This document shows positions 1 through 5,334 of a DNA stretch of 7,080 nt, piece by piece. Origin of the DNA: JBBRHF01 sp038223055 (GTDB lineage: Bacteria > Actinomycetota > Actinomycetes > JACCUZ01). The notes below the pieces were generated by a model. The model did not search any database. It saw only the letters and a list, made by a program, of their open reading frames with translations, and was not told the origin of the DNA. The stretch is taken from NCBI GenBank assembly GCA_038223055.1, contig JBBRHF010000204.1, positions 1 through 7,080 of the forward strand. The letters are read 5' to 3'. Each line of letters opens with the position of its first letter. The stretch's first letter is position 1. The position numbers were made by a program, and so were the translations under genes.

Positions 1-1
1 C

Positions 2-184
2 ATGCGCGAGATCAACGCCCGAACCGACATCGGCGGCGTCCGCTGGACCATCCCGGGTCTACGCGACCTGCTCACCGTCCAGACCGCCCGCATCCTGCGA
101 CACCCCGTCTGGAAGGAAATCCACAGAAACACCCGGCCATCGAATATAATCCAATTCCGCCTGCAGAAGTTCAACGAAACGTGA
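2..184 (+). CDS. C-terminal fragment of an unrecognised protein, possibly transposase-derived
   Basis: An open frame runs from the left edge to a TGA at 182-184. An ATG lies at base 2, but the frame may continue beyond the window, so I treat it as partial. The 60 visible residues are basic and rich in Arg, Ile and Asn, with the stretches GGVRWTIPGLRDLL (11-24) and HPVWKEIHRNTRP (34-46). The last 60 bases are only about 48% GC and include AAT ATA ATC codons, unlike the rest of the window. The composition and the abrupt junction with a truncated neighbour suggest an inserted element. The sequence vaguely resembles the end of an insertion-sequence transposase, but I cannot name a family and see no terminal inverted repeat. 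The stop overlaps the next frame's GTG (GTGA, 181-184). Confidence 0.4.
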   Translation: MREINARTDIGGVRWTIPGLRDLLTVQTARILRHPVWKEIHRNTRPSNIIQFRLQKFNET

Positions 185-648
185 TGCTACCGACGATTCA
201 CGCCGGTGCGGACGCCGTCTGGCCCTGGCTCGCGCAGCTCGGCCAGGGACGCGGCGGGTTCTACACCTATGACCGGTTGGAGAATCTGGTGGGTGTCCAC
301 ATCGACAGCGCCGACCGGATCGTTCACGAGTGGCAACAAATCGCGGTGGGCGACAAGGTCAACCTGGCTCCCGAGGTCGCCCTGGCGGTGGCCGCCGTCG
401 ACCCGGGGCACGCGCTGGTCCTGCACGGCGGGGTGCCGATGGGTAGTGCGACGGCCCCCTACGACTTCACCTGGGCCTTCGTCCTCCGCGCCGGCGAACC
501 CGGATCAACCCGGCTCGTGATTCGCGAGCGCTATGCCTATCTACGCCGCTGGGCACCTCTCATCGTCGAGCCGGCCGCGCTCGTGAGTGCGGTGATGACC
601 CGCCGGATGCTCCGAGGGATCAAGGAACGGGCCGAGCGAGCGCTCTAG
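181..648 (+). CDS. SRPBCC-like domain protein, apparently truncated at the N-terminus
   Basis: This 155-residue frame starts at GTG 181, with ATG 184 as an alternative. Its first part, VWPWLAQLGQGRGGFYTYD (about residues 14-32) followed by LENLVG and DSADRI, resembles a group of actinobacterial SRPBCC (START-like hydrophobic-pocket) proteins of unknown ligand. From memory, those proteins usually carry a membrane helix and several dozen residues before this block. Here only about a dozen residues precede it, so the 5' end looks lost at the junction with the low-GC fragment upstream. The remainder (ALAVAAVDPGHALVLHG, FTWAFVLR, TRLVIRERY, then a basic C-terminal helix) fits the beta-sheet and closing helix of the fold. 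No good Shine-Dalgarno precedes the start. It may be a pseudogene or depend on translation from upstream. The stop TAG lies in CTAG, shared with the convergent tetR gene. Confidence 0.5.
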   Translation: MMLPTIHAGADAVWPWLAQLGQGRGGFYTYDRLENLVGVHIDSADRIVHEWQQIAVGDKVNLAPEVALAVAAVDPGHALVLHGGVPMGSATAPYDFTWAFVLRAGEPGSTRLVIRERYAYLRRWAPLIVEPAALVSAVMTRRMLRGIKERAERAL

Positions 649-1475
649 CCGCCTGCGGAGCCGCGCGCCGGGGTGCCGGTTGAGCCACTGGTCGACATCG
701 ACGGGGCGCCCTCGAGCCCGGACAGGCCGTTCCACGCCAGGTTGACCAGGTGTGCGGCGACCACGGACTTGTCCGGATGGCGGGCGTCGAGCCACCACTG
801 GCCGGTCAACGCCACCATGCCGACCAGCATCTGCGCGTACATCGGCGCATGCTCGGGGTCGAAACCGCGCAGCGCGAACTGGTTGCCCATGATGTGCTCG
901 ACCTGGCTGGCGGCGTCGCTGAGGAGGCTGGCGAAGGAGCCGGTGGCCTGGGCGACCGGCGAGTCGCGGACCAGGATCCGGAAGCCGTCGGCGGAGTCCT
1001 CGATGTAGTCGAGCAGGGCGAGAGCGGCCCGTTCGAGCAGCTCTCGCGGCCGCCCGCTGCTGGTCAGCGCCCCGGTGATCGCATCGAGCAGCTGGCTCAT
1101 CTCGCGGTCGACGACGACCGCATAGAGGCCCTCCTTGCCACCGAAGTGTTCGTAGACCACCGGCTTGGACACGCCGGCCCGCTGGGCGATCTCCTCGACC
1201 GAGGTGGCGTCGAAACCGCGTTCGGCGAACAGCGAGCGACCTACGTCGAGCAGCTGCTCGCGGCGCGCCTTGCCGGTCATCCGCATCCGCCCGTTGCGCT
1301 TGTCGCCCCCGCTTCTGGGCGACGGCGGCACCGCTGGACGCCCCGTAGACGCGGCGACCGGGCGGTCGGCTGGAGGGGCCGCGCGGCGGTCGGTGGGAGG
1401 GGCCGGCGGGCCGGCCGAGGTCGTCGGTGGGATCACTGCGCTGCCTTGACCTGGTGCATCCGGGACATACGCCAC
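645..1475 (-). CDS. TetR/AcrR-family transcriptional regulator
   Basis: A cytoplasmic DNA-binding repressor of the TetR family is predicted. Counting from GTG 1475, the protein has 276 residues. Residues 1-63 are rich in Pro, Ala and Gly and look disordered. The DNA-binding domain begins near residue 66 (RREQLLDVGRSLFAERGF), with the helix-turn-helix at about 92-112 (SVEEIAQRAGVSKPVVYEHF) followed by GGKEGLY. The remaining alpha-helical part is the ligand-binding and dimerisation domain, and its ligand cannot be read from sequence. The start is uncertain. GTG 1436 has an AAGG seven bases upstream, while ATG 1286 or 1280 would give about 211-213 residues, the usual family size. In M. tuberculosis a TetR gene (Rv1019) also lies beside glmU, so this may be an ortholog; that is inference. 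A palindrome and a -10-like box lie just upstream, so autoregulation is possible. Confidence 0.88.
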   Translation of the reverse strand: MAYVPDAPGQGSAVIPPTTSAGPPAPPTDRRAAPPADRPVAASTGRPAVPPSPRSGGDKRNGRMRMTGKARREQLLDVGRSLFAERGFDATSVEEIAQRAGVSKPVVYEHFGGKEGLYAVVVDREMSQLLDAITGALTSSGRPRELLERAALALLDYIEDSADGFRILVRDSPVAQATGSFASLLSDAASQVEHIMGNQFALRGFDPEHAPMYAQMLVGMVALTGQWWLDARHPDKSVVAAHLVNLAWNGLSGLEGAPSMSTSGSTGTPARGSAGG

Positions 1476-1478
1476 CGT

Positions 1479-1494
1479 AACCTACGCGGGCGTA
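1479..1494 (-). promoter_or_regulatory. Candidate tetR promoter -10 box with overlapping operator-like palindrome
   Basis: On the minus strand, TAGGTT (1484 to 1479) matches the actinobacterial -10 consensus TAGRRT. I see no convincing -35 box at 17-18 bp. The perfect inverted repeat TACGC-GG-GCGTA (1483-1494) overlaps it, and CGTAAC occurs twice as a direct repeat (1476-1481 and 1491-1496). A repressor bound here would cover the promoter, which is typical of TetR autoregulation, but the half-sites are short. If this -10 is used, transcription would begin near 1472, so the GTG at 1436 would become the better tetR start. Confidence 0.3.
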
Positions 1495-1596
1495 ACTTCT
1501 CGCGTCGTGGCGCCGGGCGGAGCGGATACGGGTCAGCACGACCACCCTCGGCGGGCTCCGCGCCGGCGGGCCGGGTGCCTGCGCGGCAGCGGGCGA
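1495..1596. other. Intergenic region between divergent tetR and tRNA-Gln
   Basis: This stretch is very GC-rich and holds no convincing reading frame. Its ends contribute to the two candidate promoters described separately. I see no other repeat, hairpin or small gene that I can support here. Confidence 0.5.
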
Positions 1597-1602
1597 TAGG
1601 CT
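1597..1602 (+). promoter_or_regulatory. Candidate -10 box for the tRNA-Gln transcript
   Basis: TAGGCT matches five of six positions of the actinobacterial TAGRRT consensus and ends 12 bases before the mature tRNA 5' end, which would place the transcription start near 1609. A possible -35 (GTGCCT, 1575-1580, 16 bp spacing) matches TTGACA at only three positions, so the promoter is tentative. No terminator is evident after the tRNA, so the transcript could continue into glmU. Confidence 0.35.
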
Positions 1603-1614
1603 GGAGAGCCACAA

Positions 1615-1687
1615 TCCGCCATGGGGTAATTGGCAGCCCGCAAGCCTTTGGAGCTTCGCAGTGCTGGTTCGAGTCCAGCTGGCGGAG
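1615..1687 (+). tRNA. tRNA-Gln (anticodon UUG, reads CAA and possibly CAG)
   Basis: A full cloverleaf can be drawn over 73 bases. The acceptor stem TCCGCCA (1615-1621) pairs perfectly with TGGCGGA (1680-1686). The D-stem GGGT pairs with GCCC with one G-U. The T-stem GCTGG (1663-1667) pairs with CCAGC (1675-1679) around TTCGAGT. The anticodon loop CTTTGGA (1646-1652) carries TTG at 1648-1650, which reads glutamine codons. The discriminator base G73 (1687) agrees with glutamine identity. The 3' CCA is not encoded (CAA follows the discriminator), so it must be added by tRNA nucleotidyltransferase. The anticodon stem has a C-C mismatch at its outermost pair (27-43). The gene lies about 110 bases before glmU on the same strand. 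Confidence 0.95.
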
Positions 1688-1760
1688 CAACGCCGGTCGG
1701 CGCTCAGGTGAACGCCAGGTATTCTCGGCACCGTCCGACGCACCCACCGCCGCTTCGCGT

Positions 1761-1803
1761 GAGGAGCGCTCCCGACGTGAACCCGATGCGGCTCCCGACG
1801 TGA
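1761..1803 (+). promoter_or_regulatory. Shine-Dalgarno and 8-codon leader ORF ending on the glmU start codon
   Basis: GAGGAG (1761-1766) is a strong ribosome-binding sequence lying ten bases before a GTG at 1777. From that GTG a frame of eight codons (V N P M R L P T) ends at TGA 1801-1803. The TGA overlaps the only plausible glmU start, GTG 1800-1802, as GTGA. The 13-mer GCTCCCGACGTGA occurs twice (1768-1780 and 1791-1803), each copy containing one of the two GTGs. The glmU GTG has no Shine-Dalgarno of its own at a normal distance, so translation could be coupled through this mini-ORF. The arrangement is seen in the sequence; the function is inferred. Confidence 0.4.
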
Positions 1804-3470
1804 CTCGCGACGAGACCGACCAGACCGACCAGACCGACCAGACCGACCAGACCGACCAGACCGACCAGACCGACCAGACCGACCAGACCGAAGCCGCTGG
1901 ACCCGCTGGCCACGACGGTCCCGCCTCGCCGCGCCCCGCCGCGGTCGTCGTTCTCGCCGCCGGTGAGGGCACCCGGATGAAATCCGCCGTCCCCAAGGTG
2001 CTGCACGAGGTCGGCGGGCGCAGCCTGGTCGGTCACGCTGTCGCGGCAGCCGCCGTCCTTGCCGCCGAGCACCTGATCGTCGTCGTCGGGCACGGCCGCG
2101 CCGAGGTCACCGCCCACCTCGCGCAGACCGCTCCGGCCGCGCGCATCGCCGTGCAGCACGAGCAGCTCGGCACCGGCCACGCCGTCGGCGCCGCCCTGGC
2201 CGCGCTGCCCGAGCTCAGCGGCACGATCGTCGTGACCTACGGCGATGTGCCGCTACTGACCGGCGAGACGCTCGCCCGCCTCGTGGCGGCCCACGTCGCG
2301 GACGGCAACGCCGTCACCGTGCTGACGGCCCAGGTCGGCGACCCCACGGGCTACGGCCGGGTCGTGCGCGACAGCACCGGCACGGTGGTCGCCATCGTGG
2401 AGCACAAGGACGCGAACGCCTCCCAGCTCGCCATCCAGGAGATCAACTCGGGCATCTACGCCTTCGACGCGGCGGTCCTGCGCGACGCGCTGTCCCGGTT
2501 GAAGACCGACAACTCCCAGGGCGAGCTCTACCTCACCGACGTGCTCGCCATCGCCCGCTCGGACGGTCGCGCGGCGGGCTCGCTGCCCCTCGACGACCCG
2601 TGGCAGACCGAGGGCGTCAATGACCGGGTGCAGCTTGCGACCATGCACCGCGAGCTCAACCGGCGCACGCTGGAACACTGGATGAGGTTGGGCGTGACCG
2701 TGCTCGACCCCGCCACCACCTGGGTCGACGTCGACGTGACCCTCGAACCGGACGTTTGCCTCGAGCCGCACACCCTGCTGCGAGGCCGCACATATATCGC
2801 CCGCGGCGCCCAGATCGGTCCGGGCGCCCACCTGGTCGACACCGAGGTCGGGGCGGGCGCGAGCGTCGTGCAGACCACGTCGTACGGCGCGGTGATCGGA
2901 CCCCAGGCCACGGTCGGGCCTTACACCTACCTGCGCCCGGGCACCCGGCTCGGCCGCGGTGCGAAGGCCGGCGGCTTCGTCGAGCTGAAGTCCGCCGTCG
3001 TGGGCGACGGGGCCAAGGTGCCGCACTTGTCCTATGTCGGTGACGCGAGGATCGGCGACGGGACCAACATCGGGGCAGGGACGATCTTCGCCAACTACGA
3101 CGGGGTGGCCAAGCACCACACCCACATCGGGGCGCACGTGTTCGTCGGCAGCAACTCGGTTCTCGTCGCGCCGATCACGCTCGCCGACGGCTCCTACGTC
3201 GCTGCCGGCTCCACCGTGGTCGGGGATGTCGACCCCGGTGAGCTCGCCGTCGGTCGAGGCAGGCAACGCAACATCGCCGGCTGGGTGGCCCGCCGCCGAC
3301 CCGGTACGTCGAGCGACGCGGCCGCAGCCCGGGTCCGAGTCCGAGTCCGACAGGCTCCGGTCGGACAGGCTCCGGTCGGACAGGCTCCGGTCGGGCAGGC
3401 TCCGGTCGGGCAGGAGCCCGAGAACCGCCGCGACCCGGGCACAGGCGACCCTGAGGGGCCGGCAACATGA
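1800..3470 (+). CDS. glmU: Bifunctional N-acetylglucosamine-1-phosphate uridyltransferase / glucosamine-1-phosphate acetyltransferase
   Basis: GlmU acetylates glucosamine-1-phosphate with acetyl-CoA, then couples the product to UTP to give UDP-N-acetylglucosamine for peptidoglycan. It acts in the cytoplasm as a trimer. Counting from GTG 1800 (556 residues), the uridyltransferase domain has LAAGEGTRM (52-60), the catalytic Lys of VPK (K66), YGDVP (D149) and GVND (N274). The left-handed beta-helix acetyltransferase domain has Arg379, Lys397, His409 and Asn432-Tyr433. Their spacing (18, 12 and 23) equals that of E. coli Arg333, Lys351, His363 and Asn386-Tyr387. The core ends near Trp495. Added to it are a 47-residue N-terminal extension with (TDQ)8 and a 60-residue tail with (QAPVG)4, making the protein longer than the usual 450-500 residues. 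GTG 1800 is the only ATG/GTG/TTG in frame between the tRNA and the conserved core; ATG 1977 would cut the LAAGEGTRM motif. The stop overlaps prs (ATGA). Confidence 0.97.
   Translation: MTRDETDQTDQTDQTDQTDQTDQTDQTDQTEAAGPAGHDGPASPRPAAVVVLAAGEGTRMKSAVPKVLHEVGGRSLVGHAVAAAAVLAAEHLIVVVGHGRAEVTAHLAQTAPAARIAVQHEQLGTGHAVGAALAALPELSGTIVVTYGDVPLLTGETLARLVAAHVADGNAVTVLTAQVGDPTGYGRVVRDSTGTVVAIVEHKDANASQLAIQEINSGIYAFDAAVLRDALSRLKTDNSQGELYLTDVLAIARSDGRAAGSLPLDDPWQTEGVNDRVQLATMHRELNRRTLEHWMRLGVTVLDPATTWVDVDVTLEPDVCLEPHTLLRGRTYIARGAQIGPGAHLVDTEVGAGASVVQTTSYGAVIGPQATVGPYTYLRPGTRLGRGAKAGGFVELKSAVVGDGAKVPHLSYVGDARIGDGTNIGAGTIFANYDGVAKHHTHIGAHVFVGSNSVLVAPITLADGSYVAAGSTVVGDVDPGELAVGRGRQRNIAGWVARRRPGTSSDAAAARVRVRVRQAPVGQAPVGQAPVGQAPVGQEPENRRDPGTGDPEGPAT
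1813..1891 (+). repeat. 9-bp tandem repeat encoding (Thr-Asp-Gln)8 in GlmU
   Basis: The unit ACCGACCAG is repeated perfectly with period 9 for about 8.8 copies. Eight full units start at 1815 and the next unit breaks at GAA (1890-1892). It encodes eight TDQ triplets (GlmU residues 6-29). The copies are identical at the DNA level, so expansion is recent or is kept uniform by slippage. Unit gain or loss keeps the frame. Confidence 0.97.
3333..3350 (+). repeat. 6-bp tandem repeat encoding (Val-Arg)3 in the GlmU tail
   Basis: Three perfect copies of GTCCGA lie immediately before the 15-bp repeat tract and share part of its TCCGGTCGGA sequence. They encode VRVRVR in the low-complexity C-terminal extension of GlmU. 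Confidence 0.85.
3351..3410 (+). repeat. 15-bp tandem repeat encoding (Gln-Ala-Pro-Val-Gly)4 in GlmU
   Basis: Four units of CAGGCTCCGGTCGGR lie head to tail. The first two end in GGA and the last two in GGG; otherwise they are identical. They encode QAPVG four times (GlmU residues 518-537), followed by a degenerate QEPEN. The unit length is a multiple of three, so copy-number change would not disturb the frame or the downstream overlap with prs. Confidence 0.95.
3453..3458 (+). promoter_or_regulatory. Ribosome-binding site of prs inside the glmU 3' end
   Basis: GAGGGG lies eight bases before the prs ATG at 3467. With the ATGA overlap of glmU stop and prs start, it supports the chosen start and suggests coupled translation of the two genes from one mRNA. 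Confidence 0.7.
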
Positions 3471-4447
3471 GCTTCATCAAGATCACCGGCGAGAAGAAGT
3501 TGATGTTGTTCGCCGGCCGGGCGCACCCCGACCTGGCCAACCGGGTCAGCTCCGAGCTGGGCATCGCGCTCACCCCGACGACCGCCTACGACTTCGCCAA
3601 CGGCGAGGTTTTCGTGCGCTACCAGGAGTCGGTGCGCGGCTGCGACGCGTTCGTCCTGCAGAGCCACGCCGCTCCGCTGAACAAATGGATCATGGAGCAG
3701 TTCATCATGGTCGACGCGCTCAAGCGGGCGTCGGCCAAGCGCATCACCGTGGTCACCCCGTTCTACGGCTACGCCCGCCAGGACAAGAAGCACCGGGGTC
3801 GCGAGCCGATCAGTGCCCGCCTGATGGCCGACCTGTTCAAGACCGCGGGCGCCGACCGGCTGATGGCCGTCGACCTGCACACCGCTCAGATCCAGGGCTT
3901 CTTCGACGGCCCCGTCGACCACCTGTTCGCGCTGCCGCTGCTGGCGGGTTACGTCGGGCGCCGGGTCAACCGCGCCAACGTCACCATCGTGTCCCCGGAT
4001 GCTGGGCGGGTCCGGGTCGCCGAGCGGTGGACCGACACCCTCGGGGGCACCCCGCTCGCGTTCATCCACAAGACCCGCGACCCGCTGGTGCCCAACGAGG
4101 CCACGGCCAACCGGGTCGTCGGTGACGTCGCCGGCCGCACCTGCGTCCTCATCGACGACATGATCGACACCGGCGGCACCATCGTGAAGGCCGCCGACGC
4201 GCTGTTCGAGGCCGGTGCGGCCGACGTCATTGTGACCTCGACGCACGCGGTGCTGTCCGGACCGGCCGTGGACCGGTTGAAGAACAGCCGCATCAGCGAG
4301 GTCGTGGTCACCGACACGCTGCCCATCGGCGAGGACCAGTTGTTCGACAAGCTCACCGTGCTCTCCATCGCGCCGCTGATCGCTCGCGCGATCCGCGAGG
4401 TGTTCGACGACGGGTCGGTGACCAGCCTGTTCGACGGCCAGAGCTGA
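3467..4447 (+). CDS. prs: Ribose-phosphate pyrophosphokinase (PRPP synthetase)
   Basis: This cytoplasmic enzyme transfers pyrophosphate from ATP to ribose-5-phosphate to give PRPP, the precursor of purines, pyrimidines, NAD, histidine and tryptophan. The 326-residue length is normal for the bacterial class I enzyme. Visible motifs in order are DFANGEVFV (42-50), the ATP-binding segment YGYARQDKKHRGREP (100-114), DLHTAQIQGFF (136-146) with the conserved histidine, SPDAGRVR (176-183), the flexible catalytic loop KTRDP (202-206), and the PRPP/ribose-phosphate loop VLIDDMIDTGGT (227-238). No key residue appears to be missing. It follows glmU with a four-base overlap and has a good Shine-Dalgarno, so the two are very likely cotranscribed. 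glmU next to prs is a common bacterial arrangement. A terminator-like hairpin follows within ten bases of the stop. Confidence 0.97.
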   Translation: MSFIKITGEKKLMLFAGRAHPDLANRVSSELGIALTPTTAYDFANGEVFVRYQESVRGCDAFVLQSHAAPLNKWIMEQFIMVDALKRASAKRITVVTPFYGYARQDKKHRGREPISARLMADLFKTAGADRLMAVDLHTAQIQGFFDGPVDHLFALPLLAGYVGRRVNRANVTIVSPDAGRVRVAERWTDTLGGTPLAFIHKTRDPLVPNEATANRVVGDVAGRTCVLIDDMIDTGGTIVKAADALFEAGAADVIVTSTHAVLSGPAVDRLKNSRISEVVVTDTLPIGEDQLFDKLTVLSIAPLIARAIREVFDDGSVTSLFDGQS

Positions 4448-4453
4448 GATCCG

Positions 4454-4473
4454 GGCGCCCGGTTTGGGGCGCC
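4454..4473 (+). terminator. GC-rich terminator-like hairpin after prs
   Basis: GGCGCCC (4454-4460) pairs perfectly with GGGCGCC (4467-4473) around a six-base loop, starting seven bases after the prs stop. No U-run follows. Many actinobacterial terminators also lack one, so the hairpin may end the glmU-prs transcript or only attenuate it. Confidence 0.55.
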
Positions 4474-4493
4474 TCGGGTGCACCGCCTAGACT
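4464..4493 (+). promoter_or_regulatory. Candidate promoter of rplY-pth
   Basis: TAGACT (4488-4493) matches five of six positions of the TAGRRT -10 consensus. TTGGGG (4464-4469) is a partial -35 at 18 bp spacing. The -35 lies within the loop and 3' arm of the prs terminator-like hairpin. Transcription would begin near 4500, giving a leader of about 140 bases before rplY. Confidence 0.4.
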
Positions 4494-4518
4494 GCCGTGG
4501 TTGCCCGGCGAGGGACGC

Positions 4519-4533
4519 CTCACGACCCGTGAG
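4519..4533 (+). other. Hairpin in the rplY leader
   Basis: CTCACG (4519-4524) pairs perfectly with CGTGAG (4528-4533) around a three-base ACC loop. It lies about 20 bases after the predicted transcription start and 105 bases before the rplY start. It could be a regulatory or stabilising element in the leader. No protein-binding motif is recognised. Confidence 0.35.
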
Positions 4534-4624
4534 CTGCCTCCGTGATCGACGCGGTGGTTGTGGCTTGTGCCCGCCGGCATCCCGATCACCGCACACCACA
4601 TTTGTCACCGTCGCAGCACGTCAC

Positions 4625-4630
4625 AAGGAG
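4625..4630 (+). promoter_or_regulatory. Ribosome-binding site that fixes the rplY start
   Basis: AAGGAG lies eight bases before GTG 4639. This strong match shows that translation starts there and not at the earlier in-frame TTG at 4558. Confidence 0.85.
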
Positions 4631-4638
4631 CCAGCATC

Positions 4639-5334
4639 GTGTCCGAGGTCCGTATCGCCGCCGAGTCGCCCCCCGAGTTCGGAACGGGCGCCGCGCGGCG
4701 CACCCGCCGGGCACACAAGGTGCCCGCCGTCCTCTACGGCCACGGCGCCGACGTCCGCCACATCTCGCTGCCCGGCCACGAGCTGATGCTCGCCCTCAAG
4801 ACGCCCAACGTCCTGCTCACCGTCGAGCTCGACGGCAAAGACCAGCTGGCGCTGCCCAAGGCCGTGCAGCGCGACCCGATCAAGGGGTTCCTCGAGCACG
4901 TGGACCTGGTCGTTGTACGTCTTGGTGAGAAGGTCATCGTCGAGATCCCGGTGACCCTGGTCGGGGACGCGGTGCCGGACACGCTGGTCCAGCTCGACCA
5001 GCCGATGCTGGCCATCGAGGCGGAGGCGACCCACCTGCCGACCGGCGTCGAGGTGTCCATCCAGGGCCTGCGCCCCGGCACCCAGATCCACGCCTCGGAC
5101 GTGGTGCTGCCCGACGGTGTCACCCTCGCCACCGATCCCGGGATCCTGGTCGTCAACCTCACGGCCGCTCCGACGGCCGACCAGCTCGAGGCCGAGCTCG
5201 CCGAAGCCGAGGCCGAGGTCGGCATCGTGCACGAGGCCACCGACGAGGAGGAGGCCGCCGCGGCCGAGGCTGGCGGCGATGCCGAGGCCGAGGCCGAGGC
5301 CGGCGCGGGCGACTCCGCTCCGGTCGAGAGCTGA
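4639..5334 (+). CDS. rplY: 50S ribosomal protein L25, long form with CTC/TL5 domain
   Basis: L25 binds 5S rRNA in the large ribosomal subunit. The long form, called Ctc in Bacillus and TL5 in Thermus, has a second beta domain. The 231 residues from GTG 4639 read as an N-terminal 5S-binding domain (about 1-92) with RRTRRAHKVPAVLYG (20-34) and the signature VQRDPIKGFLEHVDL (76-90). The CTC beta domain follows (about 93-178), with GVEVSIQGL, GTQIHASDVVLPDGV and GILVVNL. An acidic Ala/Glu-rich tail (about 185-231) is probably disordered. Such tails are common in actinobacterial L25. The strong Shine-Dalgarno fixes the start. A leader of about 140 bases with a hairpin precedes it. The stop TGA (5332-5334) overlaps a CTG that probably starts pth, so the two are likely translationally coupled. 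Confidence 0.96.
   Translation: MSEVRIAAESPPEFGTGAARRTRRAHKVPAVLYGHGADVRHISLPGHELMLALKTPNVLLTVELDGKDQLALPKAVQRDPIKGFLEHVDLVVVRLGEKVIVEIPVTLVGDAVPDTLVQLDQPMLAIEAEATHLPTGVEVSIQGLRPGTQIHASDVVLPDGVTLATDPGILVVNLTAAPTADQLEAELAEAEAEVGIVHEATDEEEAAAAEAGGDAEAEAEAGAGDSAPVES
5281..5301 (+). repeat. 6-bp repeat encoding (Ala-Glu)3 in the L25 tail
   Basis: Three and a half perfect copies of GCCGAG lie in the acidic C-terminal tail of L25. More degenerate GCCGAG units occur upstream in the same tail (from about 5200). Confidence 0.7.

Noticed and set aside
1663..1690. The tRNA-Gln 3' end as a phage attachment site
   Set aside because: There is no integrase gene and no second copy of the tRNA 3' end in the window.
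1691..1702. CGCC-GGTC-GGCG inverted repeat after the tRNA as a terminator
   Set aside because: The stem has only four pairs and no U-run, so it is not distinguishable from chance in sequence this GC-rich.
750..1799. Upstream extension of the glmU frame to 750 on the plus strand
   Set aside because: The frame is open only because of high GC. It runs antisense through tetR and across the tRNA gene, and has no homology-like motifs before the GlmU core.
1813..1891. The 9-bp repeats as a CRISPR array or iteron origin
   Set aside because: There are no spacers, the units are contiguous and in frame with GlmU, and no cas or replication gene is near.
2253..3266. Long minus-strand open frames opposite glmU, prs and rplY
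   Set aside because: They are GC-driven shadows with no recognisable domains, opposite genes whose catalytic residues are fully conserved.
4558..4638. Longer L25 starting at TTG 4558
   Set aside because: The added residues do not resemble L25, and a strong AAGGAG sits at the right distance before GTG 4639.
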